Assembly (NCBI RefSeq): GCF_943169635.2
Contig: NZ_OW968186.1
Span: 1,116,001-1,180,000 of the forward strand
Direction: 5' to 3'
Source of the DNA: Fenollaria sporofastidiosus
GTDB taxonomy: Bacteria > Bacillota > Clostridia > Tissierellales > Peptoniphilaceae
DNA: 64,000 nucleotides
The notes below the pieces were generated by a model. That model was not told the DNA's origin, did no database searches, and was given only the letters and a program-made list of their open reading frames with translations. A program made the translations under genes and the position numbers. Positions 34,689-43,037 of the stretch are shown here, in pieces; position 1 is the first letter of the stretch, and every line of letters starts with the position of its first letter.

Positions 34689-36749
34689 TTATTTAATTTT
34701 TTCTAAAAATATACTTTTAATTCTATCTAATTCTTTCTTTGCTTCAGCTTCATTCTTTGTTCTTATCGAGAAATAGAACTTAATTTTTGGCTCTGTGCCC
34801 GACGGCCTTATAGCTATCCACGAGTATGGATCAAGATAGTACTTCAATACATTTGACTTATCAAGACCAGTTTCATCATTTAAGTAGTCGACTCTTTTAA
34901 CAAATTTAAGTTCATCAATCTCAGCCTTGTAATTATTTCTGAAATCATCCATGATCCTATCCATCTTTTCTTTGCCAGCAAGTCCTTCAAAGACTATGGA
35001 CTCTTGTGCTTGTACAAAGTAGCCGTACTTTTTATAAAGCTCATCTAAGTGCTCTAAGATGTCCATGCCGCGCTTCTTGTAATAAGATGTCATTTGCAAA
35101 AGTATCATAAAAGCATTCACAGCGTCTTTGTCTCTAACAAAATCTTTGTAAACATAGCCTATGCTCTCTTCAAATCCAAAGAAGAAGTGCTTGTTCTTAT
35201 CTTTTTCAAAGTCGTTTGCAAGCTTGCAAATATTTTTAAAGCCAGTTAAAACATCTACGCACTCTAGACCATGCTCCTCAGCTATAGCCTTTGCAAAGTC
35301 GGATGTTACGATGGACTTAACAAGGTAAGAAGTCTTTGGAGCCTTCACATGATTTAGAATGAAGTCAAGCATAAGAGCGCCAACTCTATTGCCATCTAAG
35401 ATTACATAGTCATCCTTTTGTTTAAGCGCCATGTTAATCCTGTCGCAGTCAGGGTCACTTGCAAATATCACATCAGAGCCGTGCTTCTTAGCTAGTGCTA
35501 TAGCTAAATTGAAAGCCTCCTTGAATTCAGGATTAGGATAAGGGCAAGTTTTAAAATCAGGGTCTGGAATTTCTTGCCTTTTCGGTATATGGTAATTATT
35601 AAAGCCAAAGTCCTTAATAACTTTAAGTATAGGCTTTAGACCAGTTCCGTTAAGCGGAGTATAGACAAAGTTTAAGTCCTTGTCCATATCTAAATCTAAT
35701 TTTATAGAGTAGAGGTCTCTGTAGTAAGACTTGAAAAATTCATCATCAATTATTTTAAGAAGAGCATCGTTTGTATCAGTAATCGACACCTCATCAAAGT
35801 CGACTTCTTTCATTGCACTTTGAACACTATCTGCCATATCTTCAAGAATTTGTGAGCCGTGCTCATTATATACCTTGTAGCCGTTGTAGTCCTTAGGGTT
35901 ATGACTAGCTGTAACCATAACACCAGCGCTTGCTTTATAGTGCCTTATACCATAGCTTACAAATGGAGTGGGTAGCGGCTCATTAAATAAGTATACCTTG
36001 ATGCCCTCATTAGTAAAGATATTTTTACTTATATTAGCAAAGTCCTTAGACATATGCCTTGTATCATAGCCGATAACAACAGATGGATTAGAAAATTTTT
36101 GCTTTAACACCAAAGCAATAGCTTTTGCAGCAAGCTTTACAGTGTAAACATTCATCATATTAGTTCCTAGACCAAGCTTACCTCTAAGGCCAGCAGTACC
36201 GAAGACAAGGTCGCTAGCAAAGTTACTTTCAATCTTTTTGCTACTCAAAGATTTTAGAGAAGCCGCATCACTACTAGTAAGACTTGTGTAAGAAAGCCAT
36301 TTATTATACCTTTCATTCGAGCTTTTAATTCTGATGTTCATTTTAGTAGAAAGTAAGTAGTAATCAGCACCGCAAAGCTTCGCAATGTCATCGATCATAA
36401 TTAGAGTTCTCTTTGTATTATATTTAGTCTCGATGTATATGTTTCTAAACTTGTATGGACTTTTAAAGTCACTACCTGAACTAGAGTAGAAGCCATTATC
36501 TATATAATACTTGTATATAGCATCCTCGTTGTCAACAGACAGAATCTTTAACATTAGTTGGTATGCTTCAATATATGTTTTAACCCCATATGACTTACCA
36601 TTTATATACAAGTAACTTAGTACTAGGCCTTGTTTATAATTATCATAAGTAAATGTATATGGTTTAGTGTGAATTGTTTTTGTATAAGATTTAAAAGTTT
36701 CTTGATCTTGCTCATTAATATCGTTTTTAAAATTTAATATTTTACCCAT
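34689..36749 (-). CDS. Phosphoglucomutase/phosphomannomutase with extra N-terminal domain
   Basis: Alpha-D-phosphohexomutase that interconverts hexose 1- and 6-phosphates. Residues about 145-686 are the standard enzyme. They include the phosphoserine loop TASHNP (Ser282), metal loop DPDCDR (432-437), sugar loop GFEESIGY and phosphate loop RPSGTEPKIKFYF. Residues 1-144 are an added domain with INGKSYGVKTYIEAYQLMLKIL and a following beta-rich part, not part of the mutase fold. The ATG at 36749 is chosen because aaggag lies 7 nt upstream; the upstream in-frame hydrophobic stretch has no such site and contains the promoter. Monocistronic, promoter at 36772-36800. Substrate preference not decidable. 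Confidence 0.93.
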   Translation of the reverse strand: MGKILNFKNDINEQDQETFKSYTKTIHTKPYTFTYDNYKQGLVLSYLYINGKSYGVKTYIEAYQLMLKILSVDNEDAIYKYYIDNGFYSSSGSDFKSPYKFRNIYIETKYNTKRTLIMIDDIAKLCGADYYLLSTKMNIRIKSSNERYNKWLSYTSLTSSDAASLKSLSSKKIESNFASDLVFGTAGLRGKLGLGTNMMNVYTVKLAAKAIALVLKQKFSNPSVVIGYDTRHMSKDFANISKNIFTNEGIKVYLFNEPLPTPFVSYGIRHYKASAGVMVTASHNPKDYNGYKVYNEHGSQILEDMADSVQSAMKEVDFDEVSITDTNDALLKIIDDEFFKSYYRDLYSIKLDLDMDKDLNFVYTPLNGTGLKPILKVIKDFGFNNYHIPKRQEIPDPDFKTCPYPNPEFKEAFNLAIALAKKHGSDVIFASDPDCDRINMALKQKDDYVILDGNRVGALMLDFILNHVKAPKTSYLVKSIVTSDFAKAIAEEHGLECVDVLTGFKNICKLANDFEKDKNKHFFFGFEESIGYVYKDFVRDKDAVNAFMILLQMTSYYKKRGMDILEHLDELYKKYGYFVQAQESIVFEGLAGKEKMDRIMDDFRNNYKAEIDELKFVKRVDYLNDETGLDKSNVLKYYLDPYSWIAIRPSGTEPKIKFYFSIRTKNEAEAKKELDRIKSIFLEKIK

Positions 36750-36771
36750 TAAATCACTCCTTAGTATAACT

Positions 36772-36800
36772 ATTATAATACATATAAGAAATATAAACAA
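36772..36800 (-). promoter_or_regulatory. Promoter of the phosphoglucomutase gene
   Basis: On the minus strand TTGTTT (36800-36795), 17-nt spacer, and a perfect TATAAT (36777-36772). It lies between the tRNA-Sec terminator and the ribosome site, giving a leader of about 15-20 nt. Confidence 0.62.
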
Positions 36801-36801
36801 T

Positions 36802-36831
36802 AAAAAAGATCAAACTAATAACAGTTTGATC
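36802..36831 (-). terminator. Terminator of tRNA-Sec
   Basis: On the minus strand a perfect 9-bp stem (gatcaaact / agtttgatc) with a 6-nt loop is followed by six T. It begins 5 nt after the tRNA CCA end. Confidence 0.9.
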
Positions 36832-36836
36832 ATATA

Positions 36837-36934
36837 TGGCGGGAGTATGTGCGAATCGAACACACCTATGAAGCTACAAACCCCACATGCACGGTTTTGA
36901 AGACCGGAGAGCCCACCAGGACTCATCTACCCCC
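36837..36934 (-). tRNA. selC: tRNA-Sec (anticodon UCA)
   Basis: Selenocysteine tRNA of 98 nt including encoded CCA. The acceptor pairs GGGGGTA with TACTCCC (one G-U), with G discriminator. The anticodon arm is cggt-CTTCAAA-accg, with anticodon TCA at 36900-36898. A long variable arm of about 25 nt and a T arm (gtgtg TTCGATT cgcac) follow. The long D stem region (gtcctggtgggctc) and overall length are those of bacterial tRNA-Sec rather than tRNA-Ser. It implies a selenoprotein system (selA, selB, selD) elsewhere in the genome. It has its own promoter and terminator. Confidence 0.93.
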
Positions 36935-36944
36935 AGACTTGTAT

Positions 36945-36973
36945 ATTATAGCACAATCAATATAGATTTACAA
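36945..36973 (-). promoter_or_regulatory. Promoter of tRNA-Sec
   Basis: On the minus strand TTGTAA (36973-36968), 17-nt spacer, TGC then TATAAT (36950-36945). The predicted start is only a few bases before the mature tRNA 5' end. Confidence 0.8.
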
Positions 36974-37031
36974 GTTATTTTATTAACAATAGAAGATTTT
37001 GATAAAAAATAAAGAAAATACAAAAAAAGTC

Positions 37032-37060
37032 TTGCTATTTATAAAAATATATGGTAAAAT
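37032..37060 (+). promoter_or_regulatory. rpsT promoter
   Basis: TTGCTA (37032-37037), 17-nt spacer, TGG then TAAAAT (37055-37060). It is divergent from the tRNA-Sec promoter. Confidence 0.7.
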
Positions 37061-37091
37061 ATCAATGTTATGAAATTTGGAGGTGAGATTA

Positions 37092-37355
37092 TTGGCAAAC
37101 ATTAAATCTGCGAAGAAAAGAATATCAGTAATTAAGAATAAAACTTTAGTAAATAAATCTAGAAAGACTGAGCTTAAAAACCTTATAAAGAGATTTGAAT
37201 TATTGGTTGGAGAAGGCAATACAGACGAAGCTAGAGAAGTACTTAAAGTGATAGATAGAAAATTAAAGAAAGCAGAACAAAGAAACTTATTCCACAAGAA
37301 TAAAGTTGCTAGAAAGATGAGTAGATTAACTCATAAGTTAAATAAGGCTGTTTAG
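37092..37355 (+). CDS. rpsT: 30S ribosomal protein S20
   Basis: Primary 16S rRNA-binding protein of the small subunit. 87 residues, with the N-terminus ANIKSAKKRI and the basic helical pattern of S20. The start is a TTG at 37092, placed 8 nt after ggaggtga and giving the normal MANIKS N-terminus. An upstream in-frame TTG at 37077 lies before the ribosome site. rpsT has a non-ATG start in other bacteria too, where it is linked to autocontrol. Own promoter and terminator. Confidence 0.96.
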   Translation: MANIKSAKKRISVIKNKTLVNKSRKTELKNLIKRFELLVGEGNTDEAREVLKVIDRKLKKAEQRNLFHKNKVARKMSRLTHKLNKAV

Positions 37356-37398
37356 TTAAAAGAGACCTTATTGTCTCTTTTAACTATTTTAATTTTTT
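37355..37398 (+). terminator. rpsT terminator
   Basis: A perfect 12-bp stem (gttaaaagagac / gtctcttttaac) with loop cttatt begins at the last base of the rpsT stop. It is followed by tattttaattttttt. Confidence 0.88.
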
Positions 37399-37421
37399 TA
37401 AAAGAAATTTAAAAAAAACTC

Positions 37422-37450
37422 TTTACAAAACGAAATTCTTGTTGTATAAT
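37422..37450 (+). promoter_or_regulatory. tRNA-Lys promoter
   Basis: TTTACA (37422-37427), 17-nt spacer, perfect TATAAT (37445-37450). The start would be about 8 nt before the mature tRNA. Confidence 0.85.
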
Positions 37451-37464
37451 GATAAGGTAGTTTT

Positions 37465-37540
37465 GGACCATTAGCTCAGATGGTAGAGCAACTGACTCTT
37501 AATCAGTGGGTCTAGGGTTCGAGTCCCTAATGGTCCACCA
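37465..37540 (+). tRNA. tRNA-Lys (anticodon CUU)
   Basis: A 76-nt cloverleaf with encoded CCA. The acceptor is GGACCAT / ATGGTCC and the D arm is GCTC-AGATGGTA-GAGC. The anticodon arm is ACTGA-CTCTTAA-TCAGT with anticodon CTT at 37498-37500, and the T arm is TAGGG-TTCGAGT-CCCTA. It stands alone between its own promoter and terminator. Confidence 0.95.
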
Positions 37541-37542
37541 CG

Positions 37543-37573
37543 AAGAAACGTGTTATAGCACGTTTCTTTTTTT
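37543..37573 (+). terminator. tRNA-Lys terminator
   Basis: A perfect 10-bp stem (aagaaacgtg / cacgtttctt) with loop ttatag; its 3' side runs into seven T. It starts 2 nt after CCA. Confidence 0.9.
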
Positions 37574-37628
37574 ATGTCCACAGCTATTAAAGAAGTTCAT
37601 ATATCAATACATTTGTGATTCTAATCAA

Positions 37629-37657
37629 TTGACAATTAAGCCATTTAATGTTAATAT
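37629..37657 (+). promoter_or_regulatory. Possible polA promoter
   Basis: A perfect TTGACA (37629-37634), 17-nt spacer, TGT then a poor TAATAT (37652-37657). The expected start would fall almost on the polA ribosome site, so the leader would be about 10 nt. A promoter is required here because a terminator lies upstream, but the exact -10 is doubtful. Confidence 0.42.
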
Positions 37658-37674
37658 ATTAGTAGGTGATGATA

Positions 37675-40299
37675 GTGGAGAATTTTGTAATTATAGATGG
37701 TTCGAGCTTACTTAACAGGGCTTTTTATGCGATTAGATTATTGAGTAACAAGAAAGGCATATTTACTAACGGTATATATGGCTTTTTAAATATGCTTGAC
37801 AAGATTAACGCTGACTACAATCCAAAGTATATGTGCGTTGTCTTCGATAGAAAGGAAAAGACTTTTAGAAAAGATATGTACGAAGAGTATAAGGGCAATA
37901 GAATGAAGTTCCCTGATGAGCTTAGCGTTCAATTTCCAATACTTAAGGACATACTTACTAAGATGGGCATAAAGGTTTTGGATAAGGCTGGTTTTGAGGC
38001 AGACGACCTTGCTGGCACTCTAACTACTATCAATTGTGAGGGCGTTAAAAAGCTTTTAATAACTGGAGATAAGGACTACTTGCAGCTTATTAAGGATGAC
38101 ACTGATGTTATCATTACCAAAAGAGGCGTTAGTGAATTTGATACATACAATAAAGATAAGATGAACGAGGTTTATGGTTTAAGTCCTGACGAGTTTATTG
38201 ATTTAAAGGCTCTGATGGGTGACCAATCTGACAATATTCCTGGTATTTATGGCATAGGCGAGAAGACTGCTTTAAAGATACTTAGCGAGTATAGAACCAT
38301 AGAAAATTTATATGAACATGCGGATGAATTAAGTAAGAACAAGACTAATCAAAGAATTATAGAAGGCAAGGACATGGCTTTTTTATCAAAGAAATTAGCT
38401 ACTATCGTTAAAGATGTTGATATATCTATGAATATTGAAGACTATAAGATAAAAGATCAAGATGATGAAGCGCTTAGAGAAGTATATGAAGATCTTGAAC
38501 TAAATTCAAGGTTAAAATCACTTGGTAGCACAAAAAAGGTAGAAGCTGTTGAAAATAATTTAGAGGTAGAAATTCTTGATAAAGACAATTTAGATATTCT
38601 TAAAAATCTTAAAGATGAGTTTATATTTTATATTACCACTGATACTGACAAGTATCTTAGCTCTAAAATCGTCTATATTACTTTTATCTTAGATAAAGTT
38701 TATATAATAAAAACTGACAATTTATCAGTGATAAAGCATATACTTGAAAGTTCTGAGATAAAAAAAGTATCGCACGACATAAAGAAAGTTTATGTATTAG
38801 CTCAAAAAGAAGGTATCAAGATAAATAATTTTAGTTTCGATACAGCTATCGCATATTATTTGATTGATTCAAATAAGTCTAACTATAGCATACAAAGTAT
38901 GGCTATGGACTATTTGCAAAGACAAATAAATTCGTTTGAAGATATTTATAAAAAAGAAAAAATTAAAGAAAAATTAGTCTCAGCTGTTGATATGAATACA
39001 GCTGAAGGCGTATTAAGTAATGAGATTAAGACTATAAAAGATGCGTATCCAATACTTAAGGAAAAAATTGATAGTTTGGATGAAAGAACACTGTTTTATG
39101 ATATAGAGCTTCCACTTAGTGAGGCTTTAGCAGATATGGAATTCATTGGATTTAAGGTGGATAGAGATGAGCTTTTAAGACTTGGCGACGAGTATGACGA
39201 ACTTATCAAAGAAAAAGAAAGAATTATTTTCAGTTTAGCTGGTGAGGAATTTAATATAAATTCACCTAAGAAATTATCTGAAATACTATTTGATAAGCTA
39301 GGCATTAAGCCTATCAAAAAGACAAAGACAGGCTACTCAACTGACGCTGAAGTCTTGGAAAAGCTGTCTGACAAGCATCCGATAGCAGACCAAATTGTTG
39401 AATACAGAACTTATCAAAAGCTTAAATCAACATATATTGACGGCCTTAAGGATTTGATTGATGAGACAGGCAGGATACACTCCTACTTTAATCAAACAAA
39501 TACTGCAACAGGAAGGATATCCTCGCAAGATCCAAACCTTCAAAACATTCCTATAAGGACTGAGGCCGGCAGAAAGATTAGAAAAGCCTTTGTAAGCGAG
39601 GAAGGATATACTCTTGTTGACAGCGACTACTCGCAAATCGAGCTAAGAATACTTGCCTACATTGCTAATGATGAAAAGATGCTACACGCCTTCAAAGAAG
39701 GCTTTGATATACACAGAAAGACAGCTTCAGAAGTGTTTAATATACCATTTGATGAAGTAGATAGCGAGCACAGATCGAGAGCAAAGGCTGTTAACTTCGG
39801 TATTGTTTATGGTATAAGCGACTATTCACTATCACAAGATCTAAAGATATCGAGAAAAGAAGCAAAAGAGTATATTGATAAGTATTTTGAAAAATTTTCT
39901 GGAGTTCATAAATATATGTCTGATGTTGTGGAAAAAGCCAAGGAAGATGGCTACGTTAAGACTCTTTTCAACAGAAGAAGAAATATTCCAGAGCTTCAAA
40001 ACTCAAACTTTAATATAAGGGCATTTGGCGAGAGAGTTGCTCTTAATATGCCTATACAAGGCACTAGTGCAGATATCATTAAAATCGCTATAGTAAAGAT
40101 ATTTAATAAGTTTAGAGATGATTGTCTAGATGCACACATAATTGTAACTGTTCACGATGAAATCGTTGTAGAAGTAAAGAAAGAAGAGCTTGATAAAGTT
40201 AGAAATATCATAAGGACTCTTATGGAAAATATTGATGGCCTAGATATGGACTTGAAGGTTGACATCAATCAAGCGGACAATTGGTACGATGCAAAATAA
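37675..40299 (+). CDS. polA: DNA polymerase I
   Basis: Repair and Okazaki-fragment polymerase. An N-terminal 5'-3' exonuclease (VIIDGSSLLNRAFYA, FDRKEKTFR, GFEADDLAGT, ITGDKDYLQL, GDQSDNIPG) is followed by a central exonuclease-like domain without the D-x-E metal residues (YITTDTDKYLSSK), so probably no proofreading. The polymerase has DSDYSQIELRILA, RSRAKAVNFGIVYG and VHDEIVVEV. The GTG at 37675 is favoured (aggtga 5 nt upstream); an ATG at 37669 and GTG at 37666 overlap that site. About 874 residues. It overlaps coaE by 11 nt. Confidence 0.96.
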   Translation: MENFVIIDGSSLLNRAFYAIRLLSNKKGIFTNGIYGFLNMLDKINADYNPKYMCVVFDRKEKTFRKDMYEEYKGNRMKFPDELSVQFPILKDILTKMGIKVLDKAGFEADDLAGTLTTINCEGVKKLLITGDKDYLQLIKDDTDVIITKRGVSEFDTYNKDKMNEVYGLSPDEFIDLKALMGDQSDNIPGIYGIGEKTALKILSEYRTIENLYEHADELSKNKTNQRIIEGKDMAFLSKKLATIVKDVDISMNIEDYKIKDQDDEALREVYEDLELNSRLKSLGSTKKVEAVENNLEVEILDKDNLDILKNLKDEFIFYITTDTDKYLSSKIVYITFILDKVYIIKTDNLSVIKHILESSEIKKVSHDIKKVYVLAQKEGIKINNFSFDTAIAYYLIDSNKSNYSIQSMAMDYLQRQINSFEDIYKKEKIKEKLVSAVDMNTAEGVLSNEIKTIKDAYPILKEKIDSLDERTLFYDIELPLSEALADMEFIGFKVDRDELLRLGDEYDELIKEKERIIFSLAGEEFNINSPKKLSEILFDKLGIKPIKKTKTGYSTDAEVLEKLSDKHPIADQIVEYRTYQKLKSTYIDGLKDLIDETGRIHSYFNQTNTATGRISSQDPNLQNIPIRTEAGRKIRKAFVSEEGYTLVDSDYSQIELRILAYIANDEKMLHAFKEGFDIHRKTASEVFNIPFDEVDSEHRSRAKAVNFGIVYGISDYSLSQDLKISRKEAKEYIDKYFEKFSGVHKYMSDVVEKAKEDGYVKTLFNRRRNIPELQNSNFNIRAFGERVALNMPIQGTSADIIKIAIVKIFNKFRDDCLDAHIIVTVHDEIVVEVKKEELDKVRNIIRTLMENIDGLDMDLKVDINQADNWYDAK

Positions 40300-40888
40300 T
40301 TATGTCTTAACAGGTTCCATAGCATCTGGAAAGTCTTCAGTATTAAAAATAATTTGTGAAGAAGGATATAATACAATAAGCGCAGATGAAATTGTCACTG
40401 AGCTTTATGTTGATGAAGATTTTTTAAGAGATTATAAGAACTTTATAGGTAGAGAATACTTTACCGAAGGGTTAAAGCTTGATAAATATAAGCTTAGGGA
40501 TGATATATTTAGAGATTCTGCTTTGAAAGAAAGAGTAGAATCCTTTGTGCATCCGCAAGTTTATAAAAAAATCAAAGAAAGTCTAAAAAGTGGATACAAT
40601 TTTATAGAAATACCACTATTTTTTGAAGCACAAAAATATTTTCTTGAATCAGATATAGAGATAAAAGGCGTAATTTTTATGAATATAGATAAGAATTTAC
40701 AAGTTTCAAGACTTATGCATAGAAATAAGATTACTAAAGAAGAGGCTGAATCAATGATTGATAGCAGAATTAGTATCGATGATAAAATAAGCTCATCAGA
40801 CTATATTATTAACAACAATTCAAATTTTGATGATCTTAAAAAAGAAGTCTTGAAAACTTTGGAGAAAATAAATGAAAAAACTAATTAA
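40289..40888 (+). CDS. coaE: Dephospho-CoA kinase
   Basis: Last step of coenzyme A synthesis. 199 residues from the ATG at 40289: P-loop TGSIASGKSS (a variant of GGIGSGKS), SADEIV, a conserved HP in VHPQVYKKI, and IPLFFE. The end ISSSDYIINNNSNFDDLKKEV matches the family. An upstream in-frame TTG at 40259 lies deep in polA and has no support. polA-coaE adjacency is common in Firmicutes. It overlaps the next gene by 17 nt. Confidence 0.92.
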   Translation: MQNNYVLTGSIASGKSSVLKIICEEGYNTISADEIVTELYVDEDFLRDYKNFIGREYFTEGLKLDKYKLRDDIFRDSALKERVESFVHPQVYKKIKESLKSGYNFIEIPLFFEAQKYFLESDIEIKGVIFMNIDKNLQVSRLMHRNKITKEEAESMIDSRISIDDKISSSDYIINNNSNFDDLKKEVLKTLEKINEKTN

Positions 40889-41444
40889 ATTTATTATAAA
40901 GCTGTTTATATTAATAATTGTAGCTGAGCTAGTTTACTTGCATTTCATACCTAGGAAGTATGATAAGATTATAGACAATTACTCAGCTGAATATGGAGTA
41001 GACAGATCATTAGTTAAGGCGGTAATATTTAAAGAGTCACGTTTTAAGGAAACAGCAGTTTCATCTAAAGGAGCTATTGGACTTATGCAATTAATGCCTT
41101 CAACAGCACTGTGGCTTATGAACAAGTTAAAGATAGAAGACTACAAGATAGAGTCACCACAGAACAATATAAGACTAGGAACATATTATTTGTCGTATTT
41201 AATGAGTATTATGGATGAAGATGAAGAGCATGCACTACTTGCATATAACGCAGGACCAGAGAATGCTAAGCGCTGGATAAACGCTGAAGGCTACAATAAA
41301 CAAGATATGGATAACTATGTTGACTTTAATGAAACAAGAAAATATGTTAGAGAAATTAAGCTAACAAGAAACATAATTGATTTTGTTGACAAATATGGCA
41401 TTCTTTTAAATGAGCTTTCAAAGTTATTGGAGGATTACTTATAG
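40872..41444 (+). CDS. Membrane-anchored lytic transglycosylase (SLT family)
   Basis: Cleaves peptidoglycan glycan strands. A short cytoplasmic start and one transmembrane anchor (about 5-24) precede the SLT domain. The catalytic Glu is in FKESRF, followed by SSKGAIGLMQLMPSTA and ALLAYNAGP, the standard three motifs. 190 residues, similar to YjbJ/Slt70-like short enzymes in Firmicutes. It sits between coaE and a lipoprotein gene whose ATG follows its stop directly. Confidence 0.93.
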   Translation: MKKLIKFIIKLFILIIVAELVYLHFIPRKYDKIIDNYSAEYGVDRSLVKAVIFKESRFKETAVSSKGAIGLMQLMPSTALWLMNKLKIEDYKIESPQNNIRLGTYYLSYLMSIMDEDEEHALLAYNAGPENAKRWINAEGYNKQDMDNYVDFNETRKYVREIKLTRNIIDFVDKYGILLNELSKLLEDYL

Positions 41445-42986
41445 ATGAAGAGAAAACTATCATTATTAATTATACTAGTACTTTGCATCACACTAGTATC
41501 CTGCAATAAGTCAAGCGATAAAAAAGATAAAACTACTTCAGATAATGAAGCTTATCTCTTATCGCAAGGGGGCAATATTAATTTGCCGCTAACGCCATTT
41601 AAGACATTTGATCCAATACTTAATGATAATCTTTACTATTTTTACTTTAAAGATTTGATATACTCTAGCTTATTTGAAGTTAACGATGATTCATCTCTAA
41701 GTAATCTCTTAGCTAGCTCTGTAGAGAAAATAGATAATACTAGATACAGAATAAAGCTTAGAGAGGGGGTTAAGTTTCATAACGGCAAAGCCTTGAGCGC
41801 TGATGATGTTGTTTTTTCGTATAATTACATTATAAATAACAAAGACAGGTCATTTTATTACAACTTAATTAATGACGAAGCTAATAAAATATTCAATGGT
41901 GCAGAGCTTTTTTCTTTAAACAGAATTGATAATAGCACTATAGAAGTGAAGTTCGCAAGTGCAAAGCCAAACAATTTATACGCTCTAACATTTCCTATAG
42001 TATCATCAACAGATGACTATAGCGATTATAAGCCGAACGGCACAGGACCTTTTATGTTTAAATCATATGAGAACAACAAAATGCTTGTACTTGAAAAGAA
42101 TAAATCATACTTCAACGGACAAGCATCCATAGACACAGTTACTGGAGTTGTTATTGAAAATCCGGCTAATATAGAAGGCATATTTGAAACAGGAAAGCTA
42201 GATATGTATACAGCCTTTGATTCAAACTATCTAGAGTTTTTAAATAGCTCAAAGTACTCTGTTATAGAGTATCCATCCAATAAACTATATTATCTTGCAT
42301 TCAATTATAATAAAAGTCCTTCATTAGATTTAAGAAAGATAATTGATGCTAGCATAAATAAAGAAATGATTAATAAAGAAGTTTTTTCTTCAAACTTAGA
42401 ATTATGTGATGGCTTTTATCCTGACGAGTCAACATTTGGTCAGCACGATATTAAAGAGAGGGAAGACTTAAGCAATTTATTAATAAAGAAAAATGAAAAT
42501 CATGAATACATTGATGAAAGAAACAAAAAGATTAAATTAAGAGTGCTTTACAATAAGAACGATGCGAAGAGAAGTGCGATAGCAAATATTATCTACACGC
42601 AGCTAGACAATTCTGGCTTTAAAGTAGAACTAATTGCTAAAGATGGAAGCAATATTGATTTTAATGAAGACTACGACATCTATGTTGGAGAATATTTAGT
42701 AAATAATGCATTCGATCTTAACTATAAATTCTCATCAAGATCAGCATCGAATTTCACGCACTATGCAGACGAGAGATATGAAGAACTGCTTAATAAATTA
42801 TATACTGGCAATATAGATTACAAAGAACTTAACAATTATTTATTAAATGAAAAAATATATATACCACTAGGTTATGAAAAAAATGCTCTAATATTTAAAG
42901 AGAATATGATCTTTGATACTAAACTTAATTTTCAAAATGTATATTCAAAGATAAAAGATTTGATTATTGTGAGCGCAAAGTCTTGA
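41445..42986 (+). CDS. Peptide-binding lipoprotein, ABC transporter family 5
   Basis: A second oligopeptide/nickel-type solute-binding protein, 513 residues. The signal peptide ends in the lipobox LVSC (Cys20). RYRIKLREGVKFHNGKALSADDVVFSYN is the family's conserved early segment, and GTGPFMFKSY is the next. No permease or ATPase genes adjoin, so it may feed the Opp system at 1-7000 or another transporter. It starts on the base after the upstream stop. Lgt, which lipidates such proteins, is encoded at 59128-59913. Confidence 0.92.
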   Translation: MKRKLSLLIILVLCITLVSCNKSSDKKDKTTSDNEAYLLSQGGNINLPLTPFKTFDPILNDNLYYFYFKDLIYSSLFEVNDDSSLSNLLASSVEKIDNTRYRIKLREGVKFHNGKALSADDVVFSYNYIINNKDRSFYYNLINDEANKIFNGAELFSLNRIDNSTIEVKFASAKPNNLYALTFPIVSSTDDYSDYKPNGTGPFMFKSYENNKMLVLEKNKSYFNGQASIDTVTGVVIENPANIEGIFETGKLDMYTAFDSNYLEFLNSSKYSVIEYPSNKLYYLAFNYNKSPSLDLRKIIDASINKEMINKEVFSSNLELCDGFYPDESTFGQHDIKEREDLSNLLIKKNENHEYIDERNKKIKLRVLYNKNDAKRSAIANIIYTQLDNSGFKVELIAKDGSNIDFNEDYDIYVGEYLVNNAFDLNYKFSSRSASNFTHYADERYEELLNKLYTGNIDYKELNNYLLNEKIYIPLGYEKNALIFKENMIFDTKLNFQNVYSKIKDLIIVSAKS

Positions 42987-43011
42987 TAATATTTCTATTA
43001 AATGTTATAAT
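42983..43011 (+). promoter_or_regulatory. Promoter of the rnf operon
   Basis: TTGATA (42983-42988, overlapping the upstream stop), 17-nt spacer, TGT then perfect TATAAT (43006-43011). Leader about 20 nt to the rnfC ATG. Confidence 0.85.
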
Positions 43012-43037
43012 AATTATTTGTGAAATGGGGTGATTTT

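Noticed and set aside
37506..37715. A 69-residue reading frame crossing tRNA-Lys
   Set aside because: It runs through the tRNA, its terminator and the polA start region and has no ribosome site.
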